From an uncultured delta proteobacterium (lineage in GTDB: Bacteria; Desulfobacterota; Syntrophia; Syntrophales; Smithellaceae), in assembly GCA_903904655.1 (NCBI GenBank), contig CAIVDK010000419.1, positions 1 through 43,755 on the forward strand: a stretch of 43,755 nt of DNA. The letters run 5' to 3'. A program made the position numbers and the translations under genes. Of this stretch, positions 30,339 to 41,885 are shown piece by piece (the stretch's first letter is position 1; every line of letters starts with the position of its first letter). Under the pieces are notes generated by a model, which was not told the origin of the DNA, did no database searches, and was given only the letters and a program-made list of their open reading frames with translations.

Positions 30339-30671
30339 ATGGAAGCAAAGGCAGTTGCAAAATATATTCGGATGTCGCCGCAGAAAGTCAGATTGGTAGT
30401 TGATCTGATTCGAGGAAAGAAGGTGCAGGAAGCGCGTAATATCCTGCTTTTTACCAGGAAATACTCGGCGGGTATTATCGCCAAGGTGCTGAAGTCAGCT
30501 GTTGCTAACGCGGCACAGAATCCAAATATTGACGAAAATACGCTTTATGTTAAAGAGATATTTGTGGATCAGGGACCGTCGCTGAAAAGATGGCGGGCCA
30601 GAGCCCAGGGAAGAGCGGCGGGAATTAAGAAGAGAACGTCACATATAACCGTTGTCGTGGATGAAAAGTAG
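30339..30671 (+). CDS. rplV: Ribosomal protein L22
   Basis: [20 protein letters not shown]. Confidence 0.97.
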   Translation: MEAKAVAKYIRMSPQKVRLVVDLIRGKKVQEARNILLFTRKYSAGIIAKVLKSAVANAAQNPNIDENTLYVKEIFVDQGPSLKRWRARAQGRAAGIKKRTSHITVVVDEK

Positions 30672-30683
30672 GGAGGAACGATA

Positions 30684-31331
30684 TTGGGTCAGAAGGTTAA
30701 CCCGGTAGGATTACGATTAGGTTACATTAAAAAGTGGCAGTCTGTATGGTTTGCCGAAAAGAATTATAGTCGAATGCTGCTTGAAGACTTAAAGGTCAGA
30801 AAGTACCTTAAGAAAAAGCTATATCATGCCGGTATTTCGCATATCGAAATTGAGCGGGCGGCGAATAAAGCCAAAGTGAATATTTATGCGGCCCGGCCCG
30901 GAGTCATCATCGGGAAAAAAGGCTCGGAAATAGAAAAGCTTAAGGTGGAAATTGAAAAATTTTCGCAGGCGGAAATTATTATCAATATTTTAGAGGTCCG
31001 AAAACCGGAAACGGATGCCCAGTTGGTGGCCGAAAATGTCGCCATGCAGCTTGAAAGAAGAGTTGCTTTCCGCCGAGCGATGAAAAAGTGTGTTGGTTAT
31101 GCCCTGAAGTTCGGAGCCAAAGGAATCAAAATAACCTGTTCCGGAAGGCTTGGCGGCGCTGAGATTGCCCGATCGGAATGGTATCGTGAAGGTCGTGTGC
31201 CACTACATACCCTGAGGGCCGATATCGATTACGGTTTCATTGAAGCGCATACAGCTTATGGTTTAGTCGGCATTAAAGTGTTAATTTTTCACGGAGAGGT
31301 ATTGCCAACAAAGAACGAAAAACAGTCATGA
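30684..31331 (+). CDS. rpsC: Ribosomal protein S3 (TTG start)
   Basis: [24 protein letters not shown]. Confidence 0.97.
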   Translation: MGQKVNPVGLRLGYIKKWQSVWFAEKNYSRMLLEDLKVRKYLKKKLYHAGISHIEIERAANKAKVNIYAARPGVIIGKKGSEIEKLKVEIEKFSQAEIIINILEVRKPETDAQLVAENVAMQLERRVAFRRAMKKCVGYALKFGAKGIKITCSGRLGGAEIARSEWYREGRVPLHTLRADIDYGFIEAHTAYGLVGIKVLIFHGEVLPTKNEKQS

Positions 31332-31396
31332 GTCCAGCAAGGGGATTTTTCTCGACCATGAAAGATCGCTGTGAAGGTAAACGGGAGTTATAAATT

Positions 31397-31819
31397 ATGT
31401 TAATGCCAAAACGGGTAAAATATAGAAAATTGCAGAAAAACCGCATGGGAGGAAAAGCGACCAGAGGTGGCACCATTGCCTTTGGCGACTATGGACTACA
31501 AGCGGCTGAATGCGGATGGGTCTCCGCGAGGCAGATCGAGGCAGCGCGTGTTGCGATGACTCGTTATGTGAAGCGAGGCGGTAAAATCTGGATTCGGGTA
31601 TTCCCGCACAAATCCATCACGAAGAAGCCTGCTGAAACTCGAATGGGCAAAGGCAAGGGAGCACCGGAAGGATGGGTGGCGGTGGTCAAACCCGGTTCGG
31701 TTCTCTACGAGATGGAAGGTGTAACGAGAGAAGTAGCCAAAGAAGCATTTCGCTTGGCATCTCATAAACTGGCCATTTCAACAAAGTTTTTAGCAAGGGA
31801 GATATCTGATGAAAATTAG
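31397..31819 (+). CDS. rplP: Ribosomal protein L16
   Basis: [24 protein letters not shown]. Confidence 0.97.
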   Translation: MLMPKRVKYRKLQKNRMGGKATRGGTIAFGDYGLQAAECGWVSARQIEAARVAMTRYVKRGGKIWIRVFPHKSITKKPAETRMGKGKGAPEGWVAVVKPGSVLYEMEGVTREVAKEAFRLASHKLAISTKFLAREISDEN

Positions 31820-32003
31820 TGAAGTCAGAGGTCTCGGTATTAACGAGCTTCAAATAAAAAATAGTGAATTAGTGGAAGAACTGTTTCGGTTGAAGATTAG
31901 GCATTCATCGGGTCAACTCGAATCAACCGCGACGCTGGGCCGCCTCCGTAAGGATATTGCCCGTATCGCAACGGTGCTGAAGGAAAAGGAGGCCGCAGAT
32001 TAA
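31809..32003 (+). CDS. rpmC: Ribosomal protein L29
   Basis: L29 fold sequence; overlaps rplP 3' end. Confidence 0.94.
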   Translation: MKISEVRGLGINELQIKNSELVEELFRLKIRHSSGQLESTATLGRLRKDIARIATVLKEKEAAD

Positions 32004-32004
32004 T

Positions 32005-32262
32005 ATGGCTGAAAAAAGCAATAAACGCACGATTAAGGGCGTAGTGATCAGTGATAAGATGGACAAAACCATTGTGGTGAAAGCAGAAAGATTAGTCAAG
32101 CACTCTGTGTTTCACAAATACGTGCGCAGGCATGACAAATACAAAGCCCATGATGAACAGAATCAATGCAAGACGGGGGATAGCGTGTTAATCATTGAGG
32201 CGCGGCCGATGAGTAAGGACAAACGCTGGCGGATGCTGGAAATCCTGGAGAGAGCAAAATAA
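32005..32262 (+). CDS. rpsQ: Ribosomal protein S17
   Basis: [31 protein letters not shown]. Confidence 0.97.
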   Translation: MAEKSNKRTIKGVVISDKMDKTIVVKAERLVKHSVFHKYVRRHDKYKAHDEQNQCKTGDSVLIIEARPMSKDKRWRMLEILERAK

Positions 32263-32309
32263 AAACTTGGCTTCGTAAGCAAGTGGCTTGTTATAATGGA
32301 GTTTATTTT

Positions 32310-32678
32310 ATGATTCAGATGCAGACAATTCTAAATGTTGCCGACAATTCCGGTGCCAAGAGAGTCGCTTGTATTAAAGTGCTTGGTGGATCGAAGCGGC
32401 GTTACGCCTCCTTAGGCGATGTCATCGTCGTTGCAGTGAAAGAGGCGATTCCGAATTCCAAAGTGAAAAAAGGTGATGTGATGAAAGCGGTCATCGTCCG
32501 CACCGTGAAAGAAGTGAGACGGCCGGATGGTTCTTATCTAAAGTTTGATGACAACTCCGCTGTTCTCATTAGCAATCAGATGGAACCGATCGGGACAAGA
32601 ATTTTTGGACCTGTTGCCCGTGAACTGAGAGCAAAGCAGTTTATGAAGATTATATCTCTGGCTCCAGAGGTTTTATAA
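32310..32678 (+). CDS. rplN: Ribosomal protein L14
   Basis: [27 protein letters not shown]. Confidence 0.97.
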   Translation: MIQMQTILNVADNSGAKRVACIKVLGGSKRRYASLGDVIVVAVKEAIPNSKVKKGDVMKAVIVRTVKEVRRPDGSYLKFDDNSAVLISNQMEPIGTRIFGPVARELRAKQFMKIISLAPEVL

Positions 32679-32700
32679 GCCTGTTTTGAAGAGGGGAAAA

Positions 32701-33024
32701 ATGAGTTTAGGCAGATTGAAAAAAGGAGATATGGTTAAAGTTCTTGCCGGTAAGGACAAAGGGAAGACCGGAAAGATTCTGAAAGCTATACCCGAGAAAA
32801 ACAAAGTGGTCGTCGAGAAGATCAACGTGATCAAGAAGCATAAAAGGCCCGACCAAAAAAGCAAAGGTGGTGTCGTGGAAAAAGAGGCGGCGATGTGTGT
32901 CTCCAAGGTCAGCATCATTTGTGGCAAGTGCAAAGAAGCGGCCAGAATTAGAAGTCGTATCCTCGATGACGGCAAGAAGATTCGTATCTGTAGCAAGTGC
33001 AACGACGTAATCGATGTGGGTTAA
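32701..33024 (+). CDS. rplX: Ribosomal protein L24 (with CxxC...CxxC C-terminus)
   Basis: KKGDMVKVLAGKDKGKTGKIL...ICGKCKEAARI...ICSKCNDVID. Confidence 0.96.
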   Translation: MSLGRLKKGDMVKVLAGKDKGKTGKILKAIPEKNKVVVEKINVIKKHKRPDQKSKGGVVEKEAAMCVSKVSIICGKCKEAARIRSRILDDGKKIRICSKCNDVIDVG

Positions 33025-33030
33025 GAAAAA

Positions 33031-33570
33031 ATGGCAAGATTAAAGGAATATTATTTAAAAACAGTAGTGCCGGCTCTGGTCAAGGAATTTGACTACAAAA
33101 ATCCCATGCAAGTGCCCAAAATGGATAAGATTGTTGTCAATATGGGTTTGGGAGAGGCTGTTTCCAATGTGAAAATCATTGACGGCGCCGTGCAGGAAAT
33201 GGCGATGATCACAGGACAAAAGCCGGTGATCACGAAAGCGAAAAAATCCATAGCGACATTTAAACTTCGCCAGGGCATGCCGATCGGCTGCTCGGTGACC
33301 TTACGAAAAGAAGTCATGTACGAGTTTTTTGATCGTCTGGTGAACGTAGCGTTGCCGAAAGTTAGAGACTTTCGGGGAATATCGCAAAGCGCGTTTGACG
33401 GCAGGGGAAATTATTCCATTGGCCTTCATGAGCAAATCATTTTTCCTGAAATTGAATATGATAAAATCGAAAAGGTCAAGGGAATGAATATTACTATCGT
33501 AACGACGGCTCGGACGGACGAAGAAGCCCGTGTGTTGCTGAAGTTGATGGGTGTCCCCTTCAAGAATTAA
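33031..33570 (+). CDS. rplE: Ribosomal protein L5
   Basis: [30 protein letters not shown]. Confidence 0.97.
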   Translation: MARLKEYYLKTVVPALVKEFDYKNPMQVPKMDKIVVNMGLGEAVSNVKIIDGAVQEMAMITGQKPVITKAKKSIATFKLRQGMPIGCSVTLRKEVMYEFFDRLVNVALPKVRDFRGISQSAFDGRGNYSIGLHEQIIFPEIEYDKIEKVKGMNITIVTTARTDEEARVLLKLMGVPFKN

Positions 33571-33596
33571 ACGAGGAAGCTCCGGAGGAATTTCGT

Positions 33597-33782
33597 GTGG
33601 CAAAAAAGTCATTAATAGCAAAAGCAAACAGGAAACCGAAATTTTCGGTCAGGGAGTATAACCGCTGTCAGATTTGCGGTCGGCCCCGAGCGTATTATAG
33701 AAAATTTGAAATGTGTAGAATATGTTTGAGGAAACTTTCCTTACAAGGTGAGCTTCCGGGTATGATAAAATCAAGTTGGTAA
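33597..33782 (+). CDS. rpsN: Ribosomal protein S14, zinc (type Z) form, GTG start
   Basis: [38 protein letters not shown]. Confidence 0.96.
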   Translation: MAKKSLIAKANRKPKFSVREYNRCQICGRPRAYYRKFEMCRICLRKLSLQGELPGMIKSSW

Positions 33783-33803
33783 TTTTAGTTAAGGAGAAAA
33801 AGC

Positions 33804-34205
33804 ATGGGGATGACTGATCCTATTGCCGATATGCTGACAAGGATTCGAAACGGGAATAAAGCTCGTTTCAAAAATGTCAATGTTTACATGTCGCAAATGA
33901 ATATGAATATTGCCAAAGTCTTGAAAGCGGCTGGATATATAAATAACTTTGACGTTATAAAGGATGAAAAGGGTCATCCGATGCTGAAGATCGCCCTTAA
34001 ATATCCGGATGCAAAACGTACGGTGATAACCGACATCAAAAGAGTCAGCAAGCCTGGGCGGAGAGTATATGTTGCCGCTGATAGCATCCCGAAAGTGCTC
34101 AACGGTTTTGGTATTGCCATTCTTTCAACTTCACGCGGTGTCATCACCGATCAAGAAGCCAGAGAATCCAATGTCGGCGGCGAAGTTCTTTGTAATGTTT
34201 GGTAA
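33804..34205 (+). CDS. rpsH: Ribosomal protein S8
   Basis: MGMTDPIADMLTRIRNGNKA...ILSTSRGVITDQEA. Confidence 0.97.
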   Translation: MGMTDPIADMLTRIRNGNKARFKNVNVYMSQMNMNIAKVLKAAGYINNFDVIKDEKGHPMLKIALKYPDAKRTVITDIKRVSKPGRRVYVAADSIPKVLNGFGIAILSTSRGVITDQEARESNVGGEVLCNVW

Positions 34206-34238
34206 TTAAACTTATATTTTAAACGGGAGTTCTTGTTC

Positions 34239-34778
34239 ATGTCGAGAATAGGTAAAAAACCGATCACTTTCCCAAAGAATGTAAAAATCAGCCAAAGTGG
34301 CGGTATTGTTAAAGTCGAAGGGCCCAAGGGCACGTTGTCTTCGAAATTGCCCGATGGCATTTCGATGGTCGTTTCCGAAAATAATTTGGACATTGAGCGA
34401 AAATCAGACGATCGTATAGTGCGGTCATGTCATGGCTTAGCCAGAACGTTGATCAACAACATGGTGATCGGTGTCAGTACCGGCTTTGAAAAGGGACTGG
34501 AAATATCCGGCGTTGGTTATCGTGCGGAAGTTACCGGCTCGACCTTAAAAATGGTTTTAGGTTTTTCCAGTCCTGTGCAATACAGCATTCCCAAAGGGAT
34601 CGATGTGAAGGTGGATAAACAGATTAATCTGGTTGTTTCCGGAATTAATAAGGAACTTGTTGGCCGGGTGGCCTCGGAAATTCGGTCGCTGAAAAAGCCT
34701 GAGCCATATAAAGGCAAGGGTATTAAATATGTGGGTGAGTATATTCGGCGTAAGGCCGGTAAGTCGGCGGCTAAATAA
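34239..34778 (+). CDS. rplF: Ribosomal protein L6
   Basis: MSRIGKKPITFPKNVK...GKGIKYVGEYIRRKAGK. Confidence 0.97.
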   Translation: MSRIGKKPITFPKNVKISQSGGIVKVEGPKGTLSSKLPDGISMVVSENNLDIERKSDDRIVRSCHGLARTLINNMVIGVSTGFEKGLEISGVGYRAEVTGSTLKMVLGFSSPVQYSIPKGIDVKVDKQINLVVSGINKELVGRVASEIRSLKKPEPYKGKGIKYVGEYIRRKAGKSAAK

Positions 34779-34815
34779 GAGTTTAAAAATTATATTGCCT
34801 TAAAGAGGTAGAACA

Positions 34816-35181
34816 TTGGCTTCCAAAAAGACACTAAAAATCAGAGATAAAAGAGAGAAGAGAGTAAGGGGCAAACTTACAGGAACATCGGAGCGGCCGC
34901 GTCTTTCTGTTTTTCGTTCGGATAAACACATCTACGCTCAGGTCATCAACGACGCTCAGGCAGCAACCATTGCAACAGCTTCTACTTTGAGCAAAGAACT
35001 GGCCGGTAAACTCAAGGGGATCAAGAAAGTTGATGTGGCCAAGGAGGTGGGCAAGTTGATTGCAATGCGGTTGCAGGCCTTGGGTGTGGAAAAAGTCGTT
35101 TTTGATAGGGGAAGATTTCTCTATCACGGCCGCGTGAAAGCTTTGGCTGATGCTGCGCGGGAAAATGGTCTTAAATTTTAA
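34816..35181 (+). CDS. rplR: Ribosomal protein L18 (TTG start)
   Basis: [21 protein letters not shown]...[21 protein letters not shown]. Confidence 0.97.
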   Translation: MASKKTLKIRDKREKRVRGKLTGTSERPRLSVFRSDKHIYAQVINDAQAATIATASTLSKELAGKLKGIKKVDVAKEVGKLIAMRLQALGVEKVVFDRGRFLYHGRVKALADAARENGLKF

Positions 35182-35204
35182 ACCAAGCTTAGTGCATAGA
35201 ATTC

Positions 35205-35702
35205 ATGATAAGGGAAGAATCGTTGGATAAGAAAGAAATGAAAGATGTGGAGCTCCTCGACCGAGTTATAGCCATTAATCGTACGGCAAAAGTCGTTAAG
35301 GGAGGAAGGCGGTTTCGTTTCAGTGCGATCGTAGTTGTCGGTGACGGCAAGGGTTCGATCGGAGCTGGGTTGGGCAAAGCACATGAAGTTCCCGAAGCGA
35401 TCCGCAAGGGGATGGAAATGGCCAAGAAGAACATGGTTAAAGTTGCGGTTGCTAACAAAACAATCCCTTATGAAGTTCTTGGAAAATTCGGGGCGGGTAA
35501 AGTATTGTTGAAACCGGCATCGGAAGGAACGGGGTTAATCGCCGGCGGTGCAGTAAGAGCCGTTTTGGAGGTTGCCGGCGTTCATAATATTTTGACAAAA
35601 TGCTTAGGTTCACACAATCCGCACAATCTGGTCAAGGCTACTGTACAAGGGCTTTGTCAGTTGAAAGATCCGGCGGAAATTGCCGCTCAGAGAGGCAAGT
35701 AA
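35205..35702 (+). CDS. rpsE: Ribosomal protein S5
   Basis: [30 protein letters not shown]. Confidence 0.97.
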   Translation: MIREESLDKKEMKDVELLDRVIAINRTAKVVKGGRRFRFSAIVVVGDGKGSIGAGLGKAHEVPEAIRKGMEMAKKNMVKVAVANKTIPYEVLGKFGAGKVLLKPASEGTGLIAGGAVRAVLEVAGVHNILTKCLGSHNPHNLVKATVQGLCQLKDPAEIAAQRGK

Positions 35703-35736
35703 AAAAATTGACGAGGGTGTTTATACAGTGGGCAAA

Positions 35737-35916
35737 ATGTTAAAAATTAAAATGGTGAAAAGTGTAATTACCCGGCCGGAAAAGCAGAGAAAAATTATCC
35801 GCGGCTTGGGATTGAAAAAATTAAACAGCACGGTGACTCTGGTGGATACCCCGGAGATTCGCGGCATGATTAATAAAGTTATCCACCTTGTTTCTGTGGA
35901 AGAGTCAAAGGAGTAG
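35737..35916 (+). CDS. rpmD: Ribosomal protein L30
   Basis: [36 protein letters not shown] 35737 (GTG 35728 possible). Confidence 0.94.
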   Translation: MLKIKMVKSVITRPEKQRKIIRGLGLKKLNSTVTLVDTPEIRGMINKVIHLVSVEESKE

Positions 35917-35919
35917 GTT

Positions 35920-36366
35920 ATGGATTTAAGTTCTCTGAAAGCGCCCCCCGGAGCGACAAAGAAAAGAAAAAGAGTCGGCCGTGGTGACGCGTCCGGCCAC
36001 GGAGGAACATCGGGTAAAGGCCATAAGGGCCAGAATGCCCGTTCAGGTGGTTATACAAGAGATGGTTTTGAAGGCGGTCAAATGCCAATGTCGCGGAGAT
36101 TGCCGAAAAGAGGGTTTAGAAATCCCTTCAGAGAAAGTTATGTTGCTATAAATCTGATGGATTTATGTCGTAAATTTGAAAAGGGTTCCATCATTGATGA
36201 AGCGGCAATTTTAGCAAGCGGACTTGTTAAAAAGAAAAGTGACGGTATTAAGATTCTGGCAAAAGGCAATATTGATTTTCCGGTGACTGTCAAAGTAGCT
36301 AAAATTAGTGCAGCAGCGAAAATAAAAATAACCGCCGCAGGCGGATCTGTTGAAGAGGTAATGTGA
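35920..36366 (+). CDS. rplO: Ribosomal protein L15
   Basis: [31 protein letters not shown]. Confidence 0.97.
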   Translation: MDLSSLKAPPGATKKRKRVGRGDASGHGGTSGKGHKGQNARSGGYTRDGFEGGQMPMSRRLPKRGFRNPFRESYVAINLMDLCRKFEKGSIIDEAAILASGLVKKKSDGIKILAKGNIDFPVTVKVAKISAAAKIKITAAGGSVEEVM

Positions 36367-36367
36367 C

Positions 36368-37675
36368 TTGCTAGAGGGATTAGGCGGCGTTTCTAAAATA
36401 CCTGAATTACAGAGAAGAATTCTGTTTACCATGCTTCTCCTGGCGGTTTACCGTGTTGGTGTGTTCATTCCAACTCCCGGAATTGACAATACGGCATTGC
36501 TGGCATTTTTTGACCAAGCCAGAGGGTCTATGCTGGGATTGATGGATTTATTTGCCGGCGGCGCGCTGAGCACATTTTCCATTTTCGCTTTGGGTATCAT
36601 GCCCTACATTACATCGTCGATTATCATCAACCTGCTGACCGTCGCCATTCCCCACTTGGAAAAACTTTCCAAAGAGGGTGAAAACGGACGTAGAAAAATT
36701 ACGCAGTACACTCGCTACGGCACCGTCGGACTGAGTATCGTTCAGGGATTCGGTATTGCCTGGGGATTGCAGCAAATGGCCAGTCCTTCCGGGGCCCCGA
36801 TTGTTTTAAATGCCGGCTGGTCTTTTATATTAATGACTATTATTACGCTCACGTCCGGCACAGCATTTTTGATGTGGCTCGGTGAGACCATTACGGAAAA
36901 GGGTATCGGTAATGGGATATCGCTGATAATATTTGCAGGAATTGTGTGTAATTTGCCTGGGGCAATCGGAAACACTTGGAGTTTGTATTCGTCCGGAGAA
37001 TTACATTTCATAGTTTTGCTTTTGTTAGCGGTATTTATGATCGCCGTGATTGGAGCGATCGTTTATGTGGAAGCGGCGCAAAGAAGAATTCCGGTGCAAT
37101 ATGCAAAGCGCATCGTGGGAAGAAAAATGTACGGCGGACAGACAACCCATTTGCCGCTTAAAATTAATTCTGCCGGTGTTATTCCGCCGATTTTTGCATC
37201 ATCGGTGATCATGTTCCCGGCGACCATCGCTAATTTTGCTCCGCAGGGTTGGATGCAGACTGTAGCCGGACTTTTAAAACCAGGACAGGTTGGGTATGAA
37301 GTTCTTTTTGTGGCGCTGATCTTCTTCTTCTGCTTCTTCTATACGGCAGTCACCATTAAGCCGGATGATATGGCGGAAAATATGAAAAAATATGGCGGTT
37401 ATGTTCCGGGAATTAGGCCCGGTAAGAAGACTGCAGAGTATATCGAAGAAATTCTGGAAAGGTTGACTTTTAGTGGGGCTGTCTATGTTTCCATTATTTG
37501 TGTATTGCCAAGTGTGTTGATTTCTCAATTAAATACACCTTTTTATTTCGGCGGCACATCGCTCCTCATTGTTGTTGGCGTAGCGATGGATACGGCGAGC
37601 CAAATTGAATCACATTTACTAACCCGTCAATATGAAGGGTTTATGAAAAAAGGACACATTGCTCGTAGGCGATAA
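36368..37675 (+). CDS. secY: Preprotein translocase SecY (TTG start)
   Basis: 10-TM SecY; ALGIMPYITSSIIINLLT, RRIPVQYAKRIVGRKMYGG. Confidence 0.98.
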   Translation: MLEGLGGVSKIPELQRRILFTMLLLAVYRVGVFIPTPGIDNTALLAFFDQARGSMLGLMDLFAGGALSTFSIFALGIMPYITSSIIINLLTVAIPHLEKLSKEGENGRRKITQYTRYGTVGLSIVQGFGIAWGLQQMASPSGAPIVLNAGWSFILMTIITLTSGTAFLMWLGETITEKGIGNGISLIIFAGIVCNLPGAIGNTWSLYSSGELHFIVLLLLAVFMIAVIGAIVYVEAAQRRIPVQYAKRIVGRKMYGGQTTHLPLKINSAGVIPPIFASSVIMFPATIANFAPQGWMQTVAGLLKPGQVGYEVLFVALIFFFCFFYTAVTIKPDDMAENMKKYGGYVPGIRPGKKTAEYIEEILERLTFSGAVYVSIICVLPSVLISQLNTPFYFGGTSLLIVVGVAMDTASQIESHLLTRQYEGFMKKGHIARRR

Positions 37676-37701
37676 AAAATATTATTTTAAGGTTGGGGCT
37701 C

Positions 37702-38451
37702 ATGGTCATTCTGAAGCAGCCGGATGAAATCGATAAAGCCAGAGCAAGTAACCGTATTGTTGCAGAAGTATTGAACGTCCTTCGCGAAAAAGTAAAACCG
37801 GGTGTGACGACCAGAGAGTTGGATAAAATAGCTGAAGGTGTCACTGAAAAAAGAAGAGCAAAACCGGCGTTTAAAGGTTATCGAGGTTACCCATTTTCGC
37901 TTTGTACCTCGGTTAATGATGAAGTGGTTCATGGGATGCCTTCGAATCGTATTTTAGTTGAAGGCGATATTATTGGACTTGATTTTGGCATTTATCATCA
38001 AGGACTTTATGGTGATGCGGCGATAACGCTTCCTGTCGGGAAGATTGACGAGCAGGCGGCCAATCTGATGAGGGTAACTGAGCAGAGTTTATATTCGGCA
38101 ATAAACCAGGTCTGCGCTGGAAACCGTCTTGGAGATATATCGGCGGCGGTTCAGGAAACAGTAGAAGCAGCGGGTTATTCCATTGTCAGGGATTTTGTCG
38201 GTCACGGTGTTGGCAAGAGTTTACATGAAGACCCGCAGATTCCTAATTTTGGAAAAAAAGGACGAGGAATCGAGCTGAAAAAAGGGATGATTTTGGCCAT
38301 CGAACCGATGGTAAATGCAGGGCAATATAAAGTAAAGATTTTATCAGATGGTTGGACGGTGATTACAGCGGATGGGAGTTTATCGGCTCATTTTGAGCAT
38401 TCGGTGGCAATCACTGATAACGGGCCGGAGATATTAAGTAAATTAAATTAA
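37702..38451 (+). CDS. map: Methionine aminopeptidase type I
   Basis: GYPFSLCTSVNDEVVHGMP, GHGVGKSLHEDPQIPN, ATG 37702. Confidence 0.96.
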   Translation: MVILKQPDEIDKARASNRIVAEVLNVLREKVKPGVTTRELDKIAEGVTEKRRAKPAFKGYRGYPFSLCTSVNDEVVHGMPSNRILVEGDIIGLDFGIYHQGLYGDAAITLPVGKIDEQAANLMRVTEQSLYSAINQVCAGNRLGDISAAVQETVEAAGYSIVRDFVGHGVGKSLHEDPQIPNFGKKGRGIELKKGMILAIEPMVNAGQYKVKILSDGWTVITADGSLSAHFEHSVAITDNGPEILSKLN

Positions 38452-38495
38452 TTAGTTTCTTAATTTAAACGGCAGGAATGAAATAGTATAAATGT

Positions 38496-38714
38496 ATGGC
38501 CAAAGAGGAAGCAATAGAAGTTGAAGGTCGGGTTCTCGAGCCCCTGCCGAATGCCATGTTTCGGGTAGAACTGGAAAACGGGCATAAGGTTTTGGCGCAT
38601 ATATCCGGCAAAATGCGAATGCATTTCATTAAAATATTGCCTGGGGACAAAGTGACGGTAGAACTATCCCCATATGATTTGACCCGGGGACGGATCACTT
38701 ACAGGACGAAATAA
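38496..38714 (+). CDS. infA: Translation initiation factor IF-1
   Basis: [34 protein letters not shown]. Confidence 0.97.
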   Translation: MAKEEAIEVEGRVLEPLPNAMFRVELENGHKVLAHISGKMRMHFIKILPGDKVTVELSPYDLTRGRITYRTK

Positions 38715-38749
38715 AAATATTTTTTTACCGAGGATAAGGAGTTAGCAGC

Positions 38750-38863
38750 GTGAAAGTTAGATCGTCAGTGAAAAAAATATGCGAGAAGTGCAAAATTGTT
38801 AAACGCAAGGGTATTTTGCGTGTTATTTGTGAAAACCCAAAACATAAGCAGCGTCAGGGCTAG
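38750..38863 (+). CDS. rpmJ: Ribosomal protein L36 (Cys+ form, GTG start); too short for the ORF track
   Basis: [37 protein letters not shown]. Confidence 0.96.
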   Translation: MKVRSSVKKICEKCKIVKRKGILRVICENPKHKQRQG

Positions 38864-38888
38864 TTTTAAACATTTCAGGAGGTTATAG

Positions 38889-39257
38889 GTGGCACGAATT
38901 TCAGGTGTTGATTTACCGAAAAACAAGAGAATGGAAGTTGCCTTAACTTATATTTATGGTATCGGCAAGACAAGGGCAAAGCAGATCCTGAAAGATTCGG
39001 GTGTTAGCCCGGATACAAAAACTGACCAGCTCGCCGACTCCGAAATATCGGCGATCAGGGGCATTATCGATAAAGAGGGTAAGGTGGAGGGTGATCTCCG
39101 CCGAGAAATATCCATGTCGATTAAACGCCTGATGGACATTGGCGCTTACCGTGGCTTACGCCACCGTAAAGGACTTCCGACAAGAGGGCAGAGGACACAT
39201 ACCAACGCAAGGACCAGAAAAGGACCGAGAAGAGCAATCGCAGGCAAGAAAAAGTAG
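38889..39257 (+). CDS. rpsM: Ribosomal protein S13 (GTG start)
   Basis: [30 protein letters not shown]. Confidence 0.97.
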   Translation: MARISGVDLPKNKRMEVALTYIYGIGKTRAKQILKDSGVSPDTKTDQLADSEISAIRGIIDKEGKVEGDLRREISMSIKRLMDIGAYRGLRHRKGLPTRGQRTHTNARTRKGPRRAIAGKKK

Positions 39258-39285
39258 CTGGAATTAATTTTCGACCGGAGGAGAA

Positions 39286-39678
39286 ATGGCGAAAGCAGTC
39301 AGAAAGACAGGTAAGAAAAAAGAAAAGAAAAATATCACGGAAGGGGTTGCCCACATTCAATCCACTTTCAATAATACCATAATTACGATTACGGACATGA
39401 CCGGCAACGTCATTTCATGGTCATCATCAGGATTACAAGGTTTCAAGGGTTCACGCAAGAGTACGCCTTTTGCCGCACAGATGGCCGCGGAAGACGCGGT
39501 GCGCAAAGCCAAAGACCAGGGCATGCGACGGGTTCAAGTTTACATCAAAGGTCCGGGCGCAGGACGGGAGTCGGCATTGCGTTCTTTGCAGCTGGCCGGA
39601 TTGACCATTACCATGATACGCGACGTCACGCCTGTTCCGCATAACGGTTGCAGACCGCCGAAGCGGCGCAGGGTATAA
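39286..39678 (+). CDS. rpsK: Ribosomal protein S11
   Basis: [28 protein letters not shown]. Confidence 0.97.
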   Translation: MAKAVRKTGKKKEKKNITEGVAHIQSTFNNTIITITDMTGNVISWSSSGLQGFKGSRKSTPFAAQMAAEDAVRKAKDQGMRRVQVYIKGPGAGRESALRSLQLAGLTITMIRDVTPVPHNGCRPPKRRRV

Positions 39679-39723
39679 GATAAATATTTTTAGAATGATT
39701 GAAGACTAAAGGGAGGCGTTTTT

Positions 39724-40353
39724 TTGGCAAGATATACGGATTCCTCATGCAGGTTGTGTCGCCGGGAAGGCTTGAAGCTTTTTTTGAAGGGCGATCGTTG
39801 TTATTCGGAGAAATGCTCTTTTGAAAGAAGGGGCTTCGCTCCGGGAGATCATGGTCAGTCCCATAAGAAGCAGCAGTCGGACTATGGAACTCAGTTGCGC
39901 GAAAAGCAAAAGCTCAAAAGAATGTATGGGCTTTTAGAAAAACAGTTTCACGGCTACTTTGAAAAAGCCGATCGGCAAAAGGGTATCACGGGTACGAATT
40001 TGCTGGTGCTTCTGGAACGCAGACTGGACAACATGGTTTTTCGCCTTGGTTTTGCCAATTCGAGAGTTGAGGCAAGACAGTTGATCAGCCACAGCCATTT
40101 TCTGATTAACGGCAAAGCGGTCAATATCCCTTCGTACCTGCTGAAAGCTGGTGATGAAGTCACCATTAAAGAAGGCTCTCGTAAGATTAATCGGATACTC
40201 GAAGCAATGGAAACCGTCGCGAGACGTGGTGTGCCACATTGGCTGGGATTGGATAAAGATAACTTTAAAGCGACCATTAAAATGCTGCCGGTTCGTGAAG
40301 ATATAACGATGCCGGTACAGGAACAGCTTATTGTAGAACTTTATTCGAAGTAA
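39724..40353 (+). CDS. rpsD: Ribosomal protein S4 (Cys+ zinc form, TTG start)
   Basis: [28 protein letters not shown]...[17 protein letters not shown]. Confidence 0.97.
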   Translation: MARYTDSSCRLCRREGLKLFLKGDRCYSEKCSFERRGFAPGDHGQSHKKQQSDYGTQLREKQKLKRMYGLLEKQFHGYFEKADRQKGITGTNLLVLLERRLDNMVFRLGFANSRVEARQLISHSHFLINGKAVNIPSYLLKAGDEVTIKEGSRKINRILEAMETVARRGVPHWLGLDKDNFKATIKMLPVREDITMPVQEQLIVELYSK

Positions 40354-40397
40354 GCAAATAAAATATTTAGTAAACCAGCTAGAGGGTGGGTTTGATT

Positions 40398-41369
40398 ATG
40401 CAGAGAAACTGGTCGAGTTTGATTCGTCCCAAACGTGTTGACGTTGATGAAGCAACGCATACACGGTTCTATGGAGAATTTACAATTCAGCCTCTGGAAA
40501 GAGGATTTGGAGTAACGCTGGGCAACGCGTTAAGAAGGGTGCTTTTGTCTTCCATTCAGGGTGCGGCGATTACTTCCATAAAAATTGACGGTGTCTTACA
40601 TGAATTTTCTACGATTCCTGGAATCAAGGAAGACGTCACAGATGTTATTTTGAATCTGAAGGGTGTTCGCTTTAAACTGGGGGTGGCGGATACAAAAGTC
40701 GTGAGATTTAATGTGATCAGCGCCGGAGTCGTTACAGCAGGCGACATCGTTACGGATGGAACGATTGAGGTTTTAAATGCCGATCATTACATCGCCACCA
40801 TGTCCGGCGGCGGTGCATTTAGCGCGGAAATGGTCGTGAAGATGGGCAAAGGATATACGGCCGCGAGGAAGGAATTGGAATCCGATCAGCCGGAGGGGAC
40901 TATTAATATAGACGCAATTTTTTCACCGATCAAAAAAGTGAACTACGTGGTGTCTCACGCCCGCGTCGGCCAAATCACGGATTATGACAAATTGGTAATG
41001 GAAGTCTGGACGGACGGTAGTTTGAATCCGGGCGATGCCATCGCTTATGCAGCAAAAATATTAAAACAGCAATTGGATGTATTCATTAATTTCGAAGAAG
41101 TTGACGAAGAGATTTTGCCGGAAAAGGAAGATGAAAAAGGAAATGTTAACGAAATTCTGACGAGGTCCGTTGAAGATCTGGAACTTTCCGTTCGTTCAGC
41201 CAATTGCCTGAAAAATGCGGGGATAAATACGATTGGCGAATTGGTGCAGAAGACAGAAGCGGATATGCTTAAAACAAAGAATTTCGGCCGCAAGTCACTC
41301 TCCGAAATAAAGGATATCCTGAACGAATATGGTCTTGTTTTTGGTATGAAGCTGGATATCAATCCGTAA
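40398..41369 (+). CDS. rpoA: RNA polymerase alpha subunit
   Basis: [24 protein letters not shown]; alpha-[23 protein letters not shown]. Confidence 0.98.
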   Translation: MQRNWSSLIRPKRVDVDEATHTRFYGEFTIQPLERGFGVTLGNALRRVLLSSIQGAAITSIKIDGVLHEFSTIPGIKEDVTDVILNLKGVRFKLGVADTKVVRFNVISAGVVTAGDIVTDGTIEVLNADHYIATMSGGGAFSAEMVVKMGKGYTAARKELESDQPEGTINIDAIFSPIKKVNYVVSHARVGQITDYDKLVMEVWTDGSLNPGDAIAYAAKILKQQLDVFINFEEVDEEILPEKEDEKGNVNEILTRSVEDLELSVRSANCLKNAGINTIGELVQKTEADMLKTKNFGRKSLSEIKDILNEYGLVFGMKLDINP

Positions 41370-41457
41370 AAGACAGCAACATGAATCAAGTGGCATGGCG
41401 CAAAACACGATTTGATTAATCATCAGGATTTGACAGTCAGGAAAGGAAAATTTAGCA

Positions 41458-41871
41458 ATGTATCATGGTAAGGCGGGCAGAAAATTAGGACGAACGTCCA
41501 GCCATCGGGAAGCCATGTTTCGCAATATGGTGACATCGATTATAAAACATGAAAGTATTCGGACGACGGATACAATGGCCAAGGAAGTACGTAAGCTGGC
41601 GGATAAGATGATCACGCTGGGCAAAAAAGGCGACCTCCACGCGCGGCGTCAGGCGTTATCGATTATCCGGGATAAAGACATGGTCGGCAAACTTTTCGGG
41701 GAATTGACCGAACGATTCCGTAATCGGGCTGGCGGTTATACACGCATTGTCAAGGTTGGATACCGTTTCGGTGATAACGCACCTGTTTCCATTCTGGAGT
41801 ATCTTCCTGATGAGAAAAAGAAAGAAAAAGCAAAGCCGAAGGCAAAAGCAAAAGTAAAAATGGCTGAATAA
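41458..41871 (+). CDS. rplQ: Ribosomal protein L17
   Basis: [33 protein letters not shown]. Confidence 0.97.
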   Translation: MYHGKAGRKLGRTSSHREAMFRNMVTSIIKHESIRTTDTMAKEVRKLADKMITLGKKGDLHARRQALSIIRDKDMVGKLFGELTERFRNRAGGYTRIVKVGYRFGDNAPVSILEYLPDEKKKEKAKPKAKAKVKMAE

Positions 41872-41885
41872 CAAATAATATTAAA

